A DNA stretch of 64,000 nt from Sinomonas atrocyanea (GTDB taxonomy: Bacteria > Actinomycetota > Actinomycetes > Actinomycetales > Micrococcaceae): the NCBI RefSeq assembly GCF_001577305.1, contig NZ_CP014518.1:3844001-3908000 (forward strand), read 5' to 3'. The position numbers and the translations under genes are program-made. Shown here one piece after another: positions 43,543 to 52,213 of the stretch. The notes below the pieces were generated by a model. That model saw nothing but the letters and a program-made list of their open reading frames with translations. It did not search any database and was not told the origin of the DNA. Each line of letters starts with the position of its first letter. Positions within the stretch are counted from its first letter, which is position 1.

Positions 43543-44403
43543 CTAGAGCAGCCTCCGGGCCCAGTCCGGGGTCCCCGCGAGGACCTCGGGATGCTCCTCG
43601 GCGTACCGGCGGAGACCGCCCTTGCGCGGCACCTTCACGGGTTCGGGCCACCGCGGAGACAGGCCATCGCCAAGGGTGACGCCGCGGATCTTCCGGCCGA
43701 TCAGGGGCACGACCCAGTCGCCGACCCACGTCCTCTGTGCTGCGACCCACTCGCGGGGGCCCCGCCGTGTCCGCGGCTCCCGCCCGCGCTGCTTGACGCG
43801 CTGCGGATACCCGAGCTGGTCGAGCACCTGGCGGGCGAGGAACTTGTGGCCCGCCTTGGACATGTGGAGGCGGTCTGCGTCCCACATCCGCCGGTCGGCG
43901 TACTCGTCGAAGCACCAGTAGTCCACGAGCACGGCGCCGAGCTCGCGCGCGAGGCCCCGGACGCGCTCGTTGTACTGCCAGTTGCGGTGCTTGAGCGGCT
44001 CGAGCAGGGGGTTGACCTTCACGTCGTACCCCGTGAAGAGGACGAGGGTTGCGCCGGTCTCCGTGAGCCGGCGCGCGAGGTCCTCGTACTGCCCGAGCAG
44101 CTGGTCCATGGCGGTCCCGAGGTCGAGGATGTCGTTCCCGCCCGCATAGAGGGTCACGAGCGTTGGCTCCATGGCCAGCGCCGGCTCGAGCTGGTCCGCG
44201 ACGATCTGGCGCAGCCGTTTGGAGCGGACCGCGAGGTTCGCGTACTCCCAGCCCTTCTCGGCTTTGGCGAGCTTCTCGGCCACCCGGTCTGCCCACCCGC
44301 GGACGCCGTTGGGCAGCGCGGGGCTCCAGTCCCCCACGCCCTCGGTGAAGGAGTCGCCCAGGGCGACGAACCTCTTCCGGGTCCCGCGCACGCTGCCTGC
44401 CAC
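43543..44403 (-). CDS. SGNH/GDSL-family hydrolase (paralogue)
   Basis: 286 residues. FVALGDSFTEGVGDWSPALP (20 residues), NGVRGWADRVAEKLAK, LYAGGNDILDLGTAM and DADRLHMSKAGHKFLARQVL (20 residues) give the Ser, Asn and Asp/His catalytic set. It is closely related to the protein at 21769-22536, including GDGLSP[RK][WY]PEP near the C-terminus, but has an extra basic C-terminal tail (about 30 residues). No signal peptide. It lies between the MFS exporter and a 22-bp repeat array. Confidence 0.87.
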   Translation of the reverse strand: MAGSVRGTRKRFVALGDSFTEGVGDWSPALPNGVRGWADRVAEKLAKAEKGWEYANLAVRSKRLRQIVADQLEPALAMEPTLVTLYAGGNDILDLGTAMDQLLGQYEDLARRLTETGATLVLFTGYDVKVNPLLEPLKHRNWQYNERVRGLARELGAVLVDYWCFDEYADRRMWDADRLHMSKAGHKFLARQVLDQLGYPQRVKQRGREPRTRRGPREWVAAQRTWVGDWVVPLIGRKIRGVTLGDGLSPRWPEPVKVPRKGGLRRYAEEHPEVLAGTPDWARRLL

Positions 44404-44469
44404 CCGGCGAGCCTAGGGCCGGCGGGCTACCGGCGGCCGAAGGGAGGGTGAACGCCAGGCAACGGCCAC

Positions 44470-44576
44470 GGAGGTGACTCCCCAACCCGACGGAAGTGAC
44501 TCCGCAACCCGACGGAGGTGACTCCCCAACCCCACGGAAGTGACTCCGCAACCCGACGGAGGTGACTCCGCAAGGA
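44470..44576. repeat. 22-bp tandem array, five units
   Basis: GTGACT cores at 44474, 44496, 44518, 44540 and 44562, an exact 22-bp period; unit GTGACTCCNCAACCCGACGG plus two bases. It has the same core and period as the array at 5435-5640 and ends directly at the stop codon of the LCP gene. Most of the 173-bp gap is repeat. Confidence 0.9.
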
Positions 44577-45938
44577 CTACTTGACGCAGGGGACGCCGCC
44601 GCCCACGAGGGCGTCGGACCAGTCCCCGGCGTTGAACGTCGAGGACGGCGAGGGCGACGGCGCTGCGGCAGCCGGAGGCGCCTGGCCCGGCCCGGCCGCC
44701 TGCCCATCGGAACCCTGCGCCCCCGACCCCGCGTCGGACGAGGAAGCGGGGGCCGGGGCCGCCGGGGCGGCCGGCGCAGCCTGCGCCGGGGCCGAGGAGG
44801 CCGGTGCGGGCTTGGGGTTCAGCAGGTCCTCGACCTGGGCCCGGATGGCCTGCTTGTCCACGATGTTCACGGACTCGCCGGTGTCGCTCGTGCCGAACTG
44901 GACGATCGGCAGAGTCACGAACTTCGTCTTGTTCTCGGTCAGCTGCTTGGCCTTGAGCCCGAAGTCGATGAGGTTCAGCCCCTGGTCCACGGCGATCTTG
45001 TCCTTGAGGGCGTCCAGGATCCCGGTGACCTTGCCGAGGTCCGTGAACGTGCCCCTCTGCTTGAGCTGGGTCGCGAGCGAGGAGATGAAGGCCTGCTGGC
45101 GGCGCGAGCGGTCGAGGTCGCTCAGCGCCACCCCGGACCCGGAGGTGTCGCGCCGCTGCCGGACGAACGCCACCGCCTGCTGGGCGTTGATCTGCTGCAC
45201 GCCGGCCTTGAAGTCGGCCCCCGAGTAGGAGTCCTGGGTGGCCTCCTGCAGGCACACCGTGATGGGCGCGACCGCCTTGGCGACGGAGAGGAACGCGGCC
45301 ATCGTGACCTCGGCGAAGTGGTCGATCTTGATGCCGAGGAAGTTCTCGACCGTGGCGATCTCGGCCTTGCGGCCCGCGTCACGGGCGGCCTGGTAGATCT
45401 CGTCCTGGCTCTTCCCGCCGGGGTTGGCCGCGAGAGTGTGCATGGCCTGGTCCATCGCGTAGCCGTAGGCCTGCTTGACCTTGCCCTGCTGGATCCCGTC
45501 CGGCGCGCCCGCGAGGTCCACATAGTCGTCGCGCGGGACCGAGATGATCGTGGCCCGGCTGCCGTCCTTGGGCACGTGCAGCACCATGAGGACGTTGCTG
45601 TTGTACCCGCCGTCGTCCGAGCTGCCCGAGTGGAGCGCGTCGTACTCCTCCTGGCTCAGCGGCTTCCCGTTCTCGTCGAGGCGCGAGTCCAGGCCCATGA
45701 GGAGGATGTTGACGTCCTGGTCCAGCCCCTTGCCGCCGGTCAGCGCGTCCGAGCGCCGGATCCCGTTCTCGAAGCCGAAGTACGTGGCCGCCGCCCACAC
45801 ACCCGCCCCGAGGACGAGCGCCACGGTGACGACCCCCGCGAGGACGGCCGCCCGGCGTCGGCGGTAGACCCACCGGCGGTCGTAGGCGAGGGACTTCTGG
45901 TACAGGTTGCGGAAGGGCGCGTCCTCGGGTCGGCGCAT
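44577..45938 (-). CDS. LytR-CpsA-Psr (LCP) family glycopolymer transferase
   Basis: 453 residues. A basic cytoplasmic N-terminus and one membrane helix (AAVLAGVVTVALVLGAGVWA, 20 residues) are followed by the extracellular LCP domain: NILLMGLDSR, ATIISVPRDDYVDL with phosphate-binding Arg/Asp, and VAFVRQRRDTSGSG. Such enzymes attach teichoic acid, arabinogalactan-like or capsular polymers to peptidoglycan. About 80 C-terminal residues form an Ala/Pro/Ser-rich tail ending in a Cys. RBS GAGAGGT lies before the ATG at 45938; TACCGT about 60 bp upstream is a possible -10. Confidence 0.87.
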   Translation of the reverse strand: MRRPEDAPFRNLYQKSLAYDRRWVYRRRRAAVLAGVVTVALVLGAGVWAAATYFGFENGIRRSDALTGGKGLDQDVNILLMGLDSRLDENGKPLSQEEYDALHSGSSDDGGYNSNVLMVLHVPKDGSRATIISVPRDDYVDLAGAPDGIQQGKVKQAYGYAMDQAMHTLAANPGGKSQDEIYQAARDAGRKAEIATVENFLGIKIDHFAEVTMAAFLSVAKAVAPITVCLQEATQDSYSGADFKAGVQQINAQQAVAFVRQRRDTSGSGVALSDLDRSRRQQAFISSLATQLKQRGTFTDLGKVTGILDALKDKIAVDQGLNLIDFGLKAKQLTENKTKFVTLPIVQFGTSDTGESVNIVDKQAIRAQVEDLLNPKPAPASSAPAQAAPAAPAAPAPASSSDAGSGAQGSDGQAAGPGQAPPAAAAPSPSPSSTFNAGDWSDALVGGGVPCVK

Positions 45939-46050
45939 GCGGGTACCTCTCAGTGGACTCGGGGCGCGCCCGGGGTGGGGCGCGCCCCCACGGTAGCGCC
46001 GGAGCCTCGGTGAGAGCTGGACGCGCGCCGGACGAGGGGCCTCCGCGCCG

Positions 46051-49000
46051 TCAGCGCAGCACGATGTCGACCGGGTTCGCCTGCGAGACCGGTCCCCCGG
46101 GCACCGCCGGGCCCTCGATGAGCCCGGACCGGTTGGTCCGCTTGTCCCGGAGGATCTCCGTCACGGACCCGAGGTAGCGCGAGAGGTCGATCACGTTCTC
46201 CGGGGCGGCGAGCAGCAGCTGGAAGCCGAACTCGTGCAGCGCCGCGATGCCCTGGCCGGCGAACTCCTCGGACGCGAGCACGAACGCCTCGTCCATCATG
46301 ACGGTCCCGTAGCCGGTGAACCCGTGCTCGGCGATGCCCAGCTGGTAGCTCAGGGCTGCGGCCATGATGAACGCGGTGAAGCGCTGCCGCTCGCCGCCGG
46401 ACATCGAGCCGGTGTCCGCGTGCACGAACACCTCGTCCCGCGCCGCGCCCGCGGGGTCCCGGGACACGCGGTGCTCCTTGCAGGAGATGAACACGTGGGC
46501 GCGCGTGTCGAGCACCTCGGCCCGCCACCGCCGGTCCTCGGGCGTCTGGGAGGCGAGCCGCTTCACGAGCGCCTCGAGCGTCTTGTAGCGGACGGTGAGC
46601 TGGTCCTCGCCGGCGCCGCCCCCGGCGGCGCCGCTCCCGGCGGCGGAGGGGCCGGCGTCGTGCGCCGCTGCGGCGGACGACGGCGCGTGGCGCGCCCTGA
46701 GCGCGGAGGCGATCGCATCCTTGAACTGCTTCGCGGACGCCGGGACCGTCTGGCGGATGTCCAGCTCGAGGTACGAGCCGTCGTGGAAGTCCACGCCGGC
46801 GAGGATCGAGTTCAGCGGCAGGATGCGGGCCGCGATGCCCCGGCGCTCCTCGTCGAGCAGGTGCAGCAGGGTCGAGAACGACTCGTGGGTGCGCTGGGCG
46901 AAGAACTCCCGGAACTGCGCCTCCTGCGCGGGCAGGCCCTCCGAGACGATCTGGCGGTAGCGGGCCTCGAACGCGGGCGCGGCGCCGATGGAGACGCCGT
47001 GGTCCGCCGCGACGACGGGGCCCCAGTCGCGCTGGAACTGCTCGAAGATGCGGGTGAGGCGCTCGGCGGCGCCCTGCGCGCGGCTCTCCGCCGCGTGGAC
47101 GCGGGCGGCGAGCCGGCCGTGGACCTCGGCGGCGATCCGCTCGAGGTCGTGCTGGTCCTCGGCCTGGCCGAACTCGTCGAAGAGCGGGCCGAGCGTTCCG
47201 GTCGCCGCGGCCGACGGCGGGGCGTCGGCGAGGCGGGCGCGCGCGGCCTCGAGGAGGCGGTCGGCGGTGACGAGCTGGGAGTCGAGCTGGCGGTACTCGC
47301 TCTGGAGCACGGCCGCGGCCTCGGTGGAGGCCTGGTGCTCGGCGCGGGCCGCCTCGACCTTGGCGCGCAGCGGCTCGAGGTCGCCCTGGGCCGCGAGCGC
47401 GTCCTCGAGGCGGGTGCCGATGCGGCGCAGCTCGTCCTCGGCCGCCGCGGAGGAGACCTCCTCCCACGCCCGCTCGTCCCGGGCCACGCGCCGCAGCGCC
47501 TCGAGGCGGCGGGAGAGGCCCTGGTGGGAGTCCTCGCTGGCCTGGGCGGCCTCGGCCGCGGCGGCGAGGGAGGCCTCGAGCTCGAGGACCCGGGCGGCGA
47601 GGAGCTCGACCTTGGCCGCGTTGTCGAAGCCGAGGACGAAGTCCGCGCGCGCGGCGAAGCGGTCGTCCTTCTCCACGGTGCCGCGGCCGCGCTTGACCAC
47701 GCCGCCGAGGCTCAGGCCGCGCTCCACGCCCGCGAGCTCGTCCGGGTCCTCGACGCACGTGTAGCCGAAGTCCACCGCGATGCGCTCGCGGAGGTAGTGG
47801 CCGGCGGGGCCGGGGGCCACCTCGAGCTTCGCGAGCAGGTCCCGCTCCCCCACCGAATCGAGGGCGAGCTCCGCGCCGGGGACGCGGCTGGAGAGGTCGA
47901 CGGCGCGCAGCGCCCCGCGTACCGGGTTCGCGTCGAGCCACCGGGTCACCGCGGCGAAGTGCTGCCCCGGGACGAGCAGGGTCGTGGCCAGCGAGCGCAG
48001 GGCACGCTCGGCGGCCGGGCGCCACCGCTCCTGGTCCTCGGCGAGGTCGATCAGCTCGCCGCCGAACGGCATCTCGTCCTCGTCGAGACCGAGCGCCGCG
48101 GCGATCGCCGCACGGTTCTCGACCGCGTGCTGGGGCAGGAGGCTCTTGCTCTGAGCGAGGGCCGCGAGCTCGGAGCGTGCCTCGGCGAGCTCGCGCTTCG
48201 CGGTCGCGTGGGCCTCGAACGCGTCGAAGCGGGCCTCCCGCAGCGCCGCGGTGTCCCCCTCGAGCCCGGCGAGGGCCTCGGCGGCCTGGCGGTGCGCGGC
48301 CTCCCAGCCTTCGGCCGAGAACGCGAGGTCGAGGCCGGCGTCGTGCATCCCCGCCTTCGCGGCGGCCTCGACCTCACGGCGCAGGCGCAGCGCCACGGTC
48401 GCGTTGTCGCGGGCCTGCTCGAGCGCGGAGATCTGGTTGCCGCCGGCGCTGTTGTACTCGGCCTCGAGGGAGCGCAGCTCGGCGGCCAGGGCGTCGCGGC
48501 GGTGGCGCTCGGCGGAGAGCTCCTTCGCCTTGGCCTGGGCACGCTCGCGGATGCCGGCGATGAGCCGCTCCTGGACGGCGACCGCGTGGGACTGGCGGAC
48601 GGCGTCGAAGGGCTCGTCGGCGAGCTCGCGCAGGCGCGCGGCCTCGGCCAGGGCCGCCTCGTACTCCTGGTTCAGGGCGGGGATGGGGGCGAGCTGGTCG
48701 CGCTGGAGCCGGATGTCCTCGAGCCGGGCCCGGATGGACATGAGGTTGCTGAACTCCTCGACCACCTCGTCGGCGGCCGCGAGCGTGGCGGGCGGGTCGA
48801 GGACCTGGTCCCGGAAGAAGCTGTTGACGCTGCCCCCGAGGCCCTTGCCCGCCTGGATGACGCGCAGGAGCGGGAGCGCCTGGTCGCTCGAGATGCCCAG
48901 GAGCCGGCGGAAGCGCTCGGCGAAGTTCTTGTGGACGTCGAAGACCTGCGCCTCGGGGAAGACGGCCTCGAGTCCGCTGCGGGTGAAGCGCCTGCCGGGG

Positions 49001-49512
49001 GTCTGCCCGATGATCCCCTCGACCGCGGCCACATCGAGCGGCACCGAGTCGATGAGGTAGAAGCGGCCTAGGCTGGACTCCGTGCCGTTCTTGGGCAGGT
49101 CGAACAGCGCCGTGAGCGTGTAGGCGGTGCCCGCGGCGTTGTCGAAGGTGAGGGCGACGGCGCTCCAGGTGGCCCCCGGGCGCTGGAACGCGCTCGCGCG
49201 GCCCTCCCCCACGGCCACGTCGCCGACCTTGCCGCGCATGTAGGTGTAGGTAGTGCGGCGGTCCTCGCTGTGCCCCGCGCGGGCCGCGGCGGCCTCATTG
49301 GAGCGCGGGCGCGCGTCGAACACGCGGGCGATCGCGTCGAACAGCGTCGACTTGCCCACGCCCGAGTTGCCCGTGAGCATGGTGCCCGCCCGGTCCACGT
49401 GCATCGTGTGGGCGCCGTGGAAGGTGCCCCAGTTGACCACCTGCACGAGGCTGAGCCGGTACTGGCCGGGGTTGACGGCCGTGCCGAGGGGGAGCATGGT
49501 CGCGACGCTCAC
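46051..49512 (-). CDS. jetC: SMC-like ATPase of a Wadjet/MksBEF system
   Basis: 1153 residues from a GTG overlapping the jetB stop. Walker A is GNSGVGKS (residues about 48-55). Long coiled-coil arms (roughly 250-430 and 620-780) flank a hinge-like middle. The ABC signature SGGERQRF (near 1037) and Walker B YGTVMMDEAF (near 1069) close the head. N-terminal TWGxFHG-type VVNWGTFHGAHTMHVDRAG (19 residues) is typical of MukB/JetC. JetC/MksB loops and extrudes DNA with JetA and JetB to find foreign circular plasmids, or acts as a condensin. Two linkers carry the HDAG word (AGMHDAGLD; AAHDAGPSAAG). It is the last gene of the operon: no jetD follows. Confidence 0.9.
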   Translation of the reverse strand: MSVATMLPLGTAVNPGQYRLSLVQVVNWGTFHGAHTMHVDRAGTMLTGNSGVGKSTLFDAIARVFDARPRSNEAAAARAGHSEDRRTTYTYMRGKVGDVAVGEGRASAFQRPGATWSAVALTFDNAAGTAYTLTALFDLPKNGTESSLGRFYLIDSVPLDVAAVEGIIGQTPGRRFTRSGLEAVFPEAQVFDVHKNFAERFRRLLGISSDQALPLLRVIQAGKGLGGSVNSFFRDQVLDPPATLAAADEVVEEFSNLMSIRARLEDIRLQRDQLAPIPALNQEYEAALAEAARLRELADEPFDAVRQSHAVAVQERLIAGIRERAQAKAKELSAERHRRDALAAELRSLEAEYNSAGGNQISALEQARDNATVALRLRREVEAAAKAGMHDAGLDLAFSAEGWEAAHRQAAEALAGLEGDTAALREARFDAFEAHATAKRELAEARSELAALAQSKSLLPQHAVENRAAIAAALGLDEDEMPFGGELIDLAEDQERWRPAAERALRSLATTLLVPGQHFAAVTRWLDANPVRGALRAVDLSSRVPGAELALDSVGERDLLAKLEVAPGPAGHYLRERIAVDFGYTCVEDPDELAGVERGLSLGGVVKRGRGTVEKDDRFAARADFVLGFDNAAKVELLAARVLELEASLAAAAEAAQASEDSHQGLSRRLEALRRVARDERAWEEVSSAAAEDELRRIGTRLEDALAAQGDLEPLRAKVEAARAEHQASTEAAAVLQSEYRQLDSQLVTADRLLEAARARLADAPPSAAATGTLGPLFDEFGQAEDQHDLERIAAEVHGRLAARVHAAESRAQGAAERLTRIFEQFQRDWGPVVAADHGVSIGAAPAFEARYRQIVSEGLPAQEAQFREFFAQRTHESFSTLLHLLDEERRGIAARILPLNSILAGVDFHDGSYLELDIRQTVPASAKQFKDAIASALRARHAPSSAAAAHDAGPSAAGSGAAGGGAGEDQLTVRYKTLEALVKRLASQTPEDRRWRAEVLDTRAHVFISCKEHRVSRDPAGAARDEVFVHADTGSMSGGERQRFTAFIMAAALSYQLGIAEHGFTGYGTVMMDEAFVLASEEFAGQGIAALHEFGFQLLLAAPENVIDLSRYLGSVTEILRDKRTNRSGLIEGPAVPGGPVSQANPVDIVLR
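46644..46664 (-). repeat. Dispersed HDAG-coding word, copy in jetC
   Basis: The minus strand holds GCACGACGCCGGCCCCTCCG preceded by C, identical over 21 bases to the plus strand at 61630-61650 in the phosphoribosyltransferase gene. Both encode HDAGPS in an Ala/Gly-rich linker. Confidence 0.75.
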
Positions 49513-50414
49513 AGGAGCCCCTCCGTCTCGTCCGATCCGCTGAGGCCACCCGGCGGGACCGCGACGTCATCCCCTGGGACCGCGGCGTCAGGGTCTGGGT
49601 CGTCGTCGAGAGGGTCGGCCCCGTCGGGGCGGTCCCGGCCCCCGGGCTCGCCCGCTCCCTCCCCGCCCACGGCGAGGTCCACGCCCAGGGCGGCCTGGCC
49701 GGCGTCGTCCGCCGGACCGCCGTCCCGCGAGGGCCCCGCCGCGGCGACGGCCTCGAGGTGCCGGGTGACGTCGCCGATGTTCTCGAACGGCAGGGCGAGC
49801 GGCAGGGCGTTGGAGATGAGGTACACGTCCTCGAGCGGGGTGGGGATGAGGAGGCGGCGGGCCTGGAGCTTGGCGACCGCACGGTTGACGGTGTCCGCAT
49901 CGCGGAGCGCGTCCTGCTCCTCGGCGGGCTGGTAGTGGGCCACGACGTCGGCGAGCTCCTCGAGCGTGACCGTCGGCTCGGTCTGGGCCGTGGCATGCCG
50001 GTCGAGGAGCAGCCGGAGCCGCAGCAGCAGGATGGTCTCGACGCGGCTGAGCACGCGCTGCTGCCGCAGGACCGTGGCGCGCGACGCCGTGCCCAGCAGC
50101 TCGGGGTCCACCGGCCGCAGCACGGCGATCGTGCGCTCGTGGTCGATCTGGAGGCGGAGGAACAGCTCGGACAGCCGCGAGCGCAGCACGTCCTCATGGT
50201 CCAGGAGCGTGGTCCAGGCCTTCTCGTCGCGGCCGCCGTCGAGGTACGGACCCTTCAGGAGGCGGACCAGGACGTGGCGGACCCGCAGCGGGAGGACGCC
50301 CGTGTCGCCGTCGTACAGGGCGGTTCCCGGCACGAATGGCTCCTCCGGCATGACCTCGGCGTCCTCCGCGGTGACCTCGGCGTCCCGCGGCGTGACCTCG
50401 GCGGCTGTCTCCAT
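49509..50414 (-). CDS. jetB: KITE-type subunit of a Wadjet/MksBEF system (DUF4194)
   Basis: 301 residues. The core from about residue 45 to 225 (VRHVLVRLLKGPYLDGGRDE, 20 residues; LFLRLQIDHERTIAVLRPVD, 20 residues; a winged-helix RRLLIPTPLEDVYLISNALP, 20 residues) matches JetB/MksE of DUF4194. It bridges the kleisin JetA and the JetC head. Both ends are extended by acidic, disordered sequence: the N-terminus is made of three 7-residue repeats (EVTPRDA, EVTAEDA, EVMPEEP) and the C-terminus of VPGDDVAVPPGG-like repeats, each from a 21-bp DNA repeat. Overlaps jetA by 1 bp and jetC by 4 bp. Confidence 0.88.
   Translation of the reverse strand: METAAEVTPRDAEVTAEDAEVMPEEPFVPGTALYDGDTGVLPLRVRHVLVRLLKGPYLDGGRDEKAWTTLLDHEDVLRSRLSELFLRLQIDHERTIAVLRPVDPELLGTASRATVLRQQRVLSRVETILLLRLRLLLDRHATAQTEPTVTLEELADVVAHYQPAEEQDALRDADTVNRAVAKLQARRLLIPTPLEDVYLISNALPLALPFENIGDVTRHLEAVAAAGPSRDGGPADDAGQAALGVDLAVGGEGAGEPGGRDRPDGADPLDDDPDPDAAVPGDDVAVPPGGLSGSDETEGLL
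49555..49596. repeat. 21-bp coding repeat in the 3' end of jetB
   Basis: GGGACCGCGACGTCATCCCC- and GGGACCGCGGCGTCA-type units start at 49555 and 49576. The word GGACCGCGACGTCA also occurs in the repeat at 60939-60981. Confidence 0.65.
50346..50405. repeat. 21-bp coding repeat in the 5' end of jetB, three units
   Basis: TGACCTCGGC starts at 50351, 50372 and 50393, a period of exactly 21 bp. On the minus strand these encode the three N-terminal heptads of JetB. Confidence 0.85.
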
Positions 50415-51991
50415 CAGTTCTCCTCCCCGGAGGGCCCCGAGGCCTCCACGGTCACTTCCGCCTGTGGGACGAAGGCCATGCGCCGCGTCCCGTCGACCTG
50501 TTCGAACTCCAGCGGCGCCCAGGCGTCCCGGCCGAAGCCCACCCCCCGGTTGAGCAGGTGGGCGAGGAGCGCGCGGATCGAGTTGATGTGCTGCTCCTCG
50601 GCGGGCAGCTGGGACCAGATGTCGCCCAGCTGCGCCCGGCCTCCCCCGGCCTCGAGGGCCACGTCCACCGCCTCGCGCAGGGCTGCGGCCCGCGCCTTGG
50701 CGGTGCGGGCGGACCGGACGCGGTCCTCCCGGCCGAAGGAGATGGGATCCGCGAGCCGAGGCGGGGGCGCGAGCTCGTCCGGGTCGAAGAGCTTGACCAT
50801 GGACAGGGACTCGAACTCGGCGCCGAACAGCTCGGGGGCGGGCGCGAACCCCGACTCCTCGCGGACGTACGGAAGCTGGCGGACCGCCTGCTCCGCGCGG
50901 CGGATCGCGTCGCGCAGGCGGACGGACTGGCGGTAGTCGTCGCTCTGGACGTAGGTGTTCAGGCTCTCCGAGAGCTTGCCGTAGATGCGCTGGATCTGGG
51001 CATTGGCCTCGCGCAGCTCCGCGACGAGGTGGCGCAGGGTCTCGCGCTCCTCGTGGCCGAGCCCGTCCGCGAAGTCGCGCGAGAGCACCTCGGAGATCGC
51101 CGCCCGGAAGCGCATCTGCTGCTCGGGGTCGTCCAGGAACGCCGTGAACGAGCGGAAGGTGCGGCCCTCGCTGGAGGCGCGCAGGCGCCGGTCCGCCTCG
51201 AGGACCTGGGCCATCGTGGCGCCCCTGGTCAGCGACTCCTCGATGATCTGGTTGCGCAGCTGGCCCACCGAGTCCTCGATGCGGTCCCGCATGCGCTTGA
51301 AGTCGGCCGGGACGCCGGCGGCAAGGTCGAGGATGTTCTCGGCGGCCTCCAAGGCCGTCTCGTCATCGAGGCTTCCGGTCTGCTCCCCGGCGCGCATGGC
51401 CCGCACGAGCTCGAGCCGCTCCTCGATCTCGGCCTCGAGGGCCTCGATCCTCGCGGTCGTGTCCGGGTTGGTCTCGCGGGCGAGCCTCTCCACGTCGCCG
51501 AGGAGCGTGCCGAGGCGCGAACCGGTCAGCGTCGACCGTTCGGAGGAGAGCGAGTCGAGGAACGCGAGCACGCGGGCCGCGGCCTCGGTGAGCTCGTACA
51601 CGATCCGTCCGCCGTGCGAGCGGCGGGCGAGGAAGCGGCGGCGGGTCCAGTCGTCGGCCACGGAGCGGCCGGTCGCCGCGCCGGCGGTGGGGGCAGCCCC
51701 CGACGCGGCATCGTGCGCCCGGAGGTCCTCGAGGAAGGCGTCGAGCTCCTCGTGGAACTGCTCGAGCTCCACCTGCGGGCGGTTGCGCGAGAACGCGGTC
51801 TGCAGCGCCGCGATGGTCCACGGGGCCGAGCGGGTGAGGGCCCACGCGGGCCCCCGATGGAGCGACTCGAGCTCGGCGAGGCGAACCAGCATGGCGGACG
51901 ACGGCGCTCCCGCCGGTGCGGGTCCCTCGCCGCGCGCCGGGGTACCCGCGGGCGGTGAGGCCTGCAGCGGTCGCGGAGAGGGTTCTGGCAC
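50414..51991 (-). CDS. jetA: Kleisin-like subunit of a Wadjet/MksBEF system (DUF3375)
   Basis: 525 residues from the GTG at 51991, or 492 from the ATG at 51892 where family similarity begins (MLVRLAELESLHRGPAWAL). Features are an N-terminal winged helix, SVADDWTRRRFLARRSHGGR (20 residues), helical middle (TNPDTTARIEALEAEIEERL, 20 residues) and a C-terminal winged helix ending near the stop. JetA/MksF closes the SMC ring. The GTG is supported by a TAGAGT -10 box 8 bp upstream with no RBS (leaderless); it adds a low-complexity N-terminal tail. A linker around residue 100 holds RAHDAASGAAP, another dispersed word. First gene of jetABC; divergent from the Ter cluster. Confidence 0.88.
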   Translation of the reverse strand: MPEPSPRPLQASPPAGTPARGEGPAPAGAPSSAMLVRLAELESLHRGPAWALTRSAPWTIAALQTAFSRNRPQVELEQFHEELDAFLEDLRAHDAASGAAPTAGAATGRSVADDWTRRRFLARRSHGGRIVYELTEAAARVLAFLDSLSSERSTLTGSRLGTLLGDVERLARETNPDTTARIEALEAEIEERLELVRAMRAGEQTGSLDDETALEAAENILDLAAGVPADFKRMRDRIEDSVGQLRNQIIEESLTRGATMAQVLEADRRLRASSEGRTFRSFTAFLDDPEQQMRFRAAISEVLSRDFADGLGHEERETLRHLVAELREANAQIQRIYGKLSESLNTYVQSDDYRQSVRLRDAIRRAEQAVRQLPYVREESGFAPAPELFGAEFESLSMVKLFDPDELAPPPRLADPISFGREDRVRSARTAKARAAALREAVDVALEAGGGRAQLGDIWSQLPAEEQHINSIRALLAHLLNRGVGFGRDAWAPLEFEQVDGTRRMAFVPQAEVTVEASGPSGEEN

Positions 51992-52213
51992 GGCTGACCA
52001 CTCTACCGGGCCTCCACCGGGCACCGCAGGAACCCGCCCGGCCGTTCCCCCGTTGGAACACGCGAGAGACTGCTCAGGCTGGGGATACAGAACTGTCGGT
52101 GGCCCGGGACATAATGGGCCTTGGCTGGTCTGGGGGGGAACCGCTCCTCGGTCGCGCAGCCCGCTGATTGCCGCCCGGCACCCCGGGCCTGAACGAGGAG
52201 CTCTGCGCCCCAC
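51992..52213. promoter_or_regulatory. Divergent control region, jetABC / Ter cluster
   Basis: 222 bp without a gene. Minus strand: TAGAGT at 52005-52000, 8 bp before the jetA GTG. Plus strand: CATAATG near 52110-52120 is the most AT-rich stretch and a possible -10 for the Ter operon, but without a convincing -35. Close spacing allows joint control of both operons. No operator palindrome was recognised. Confidence 0.45.
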
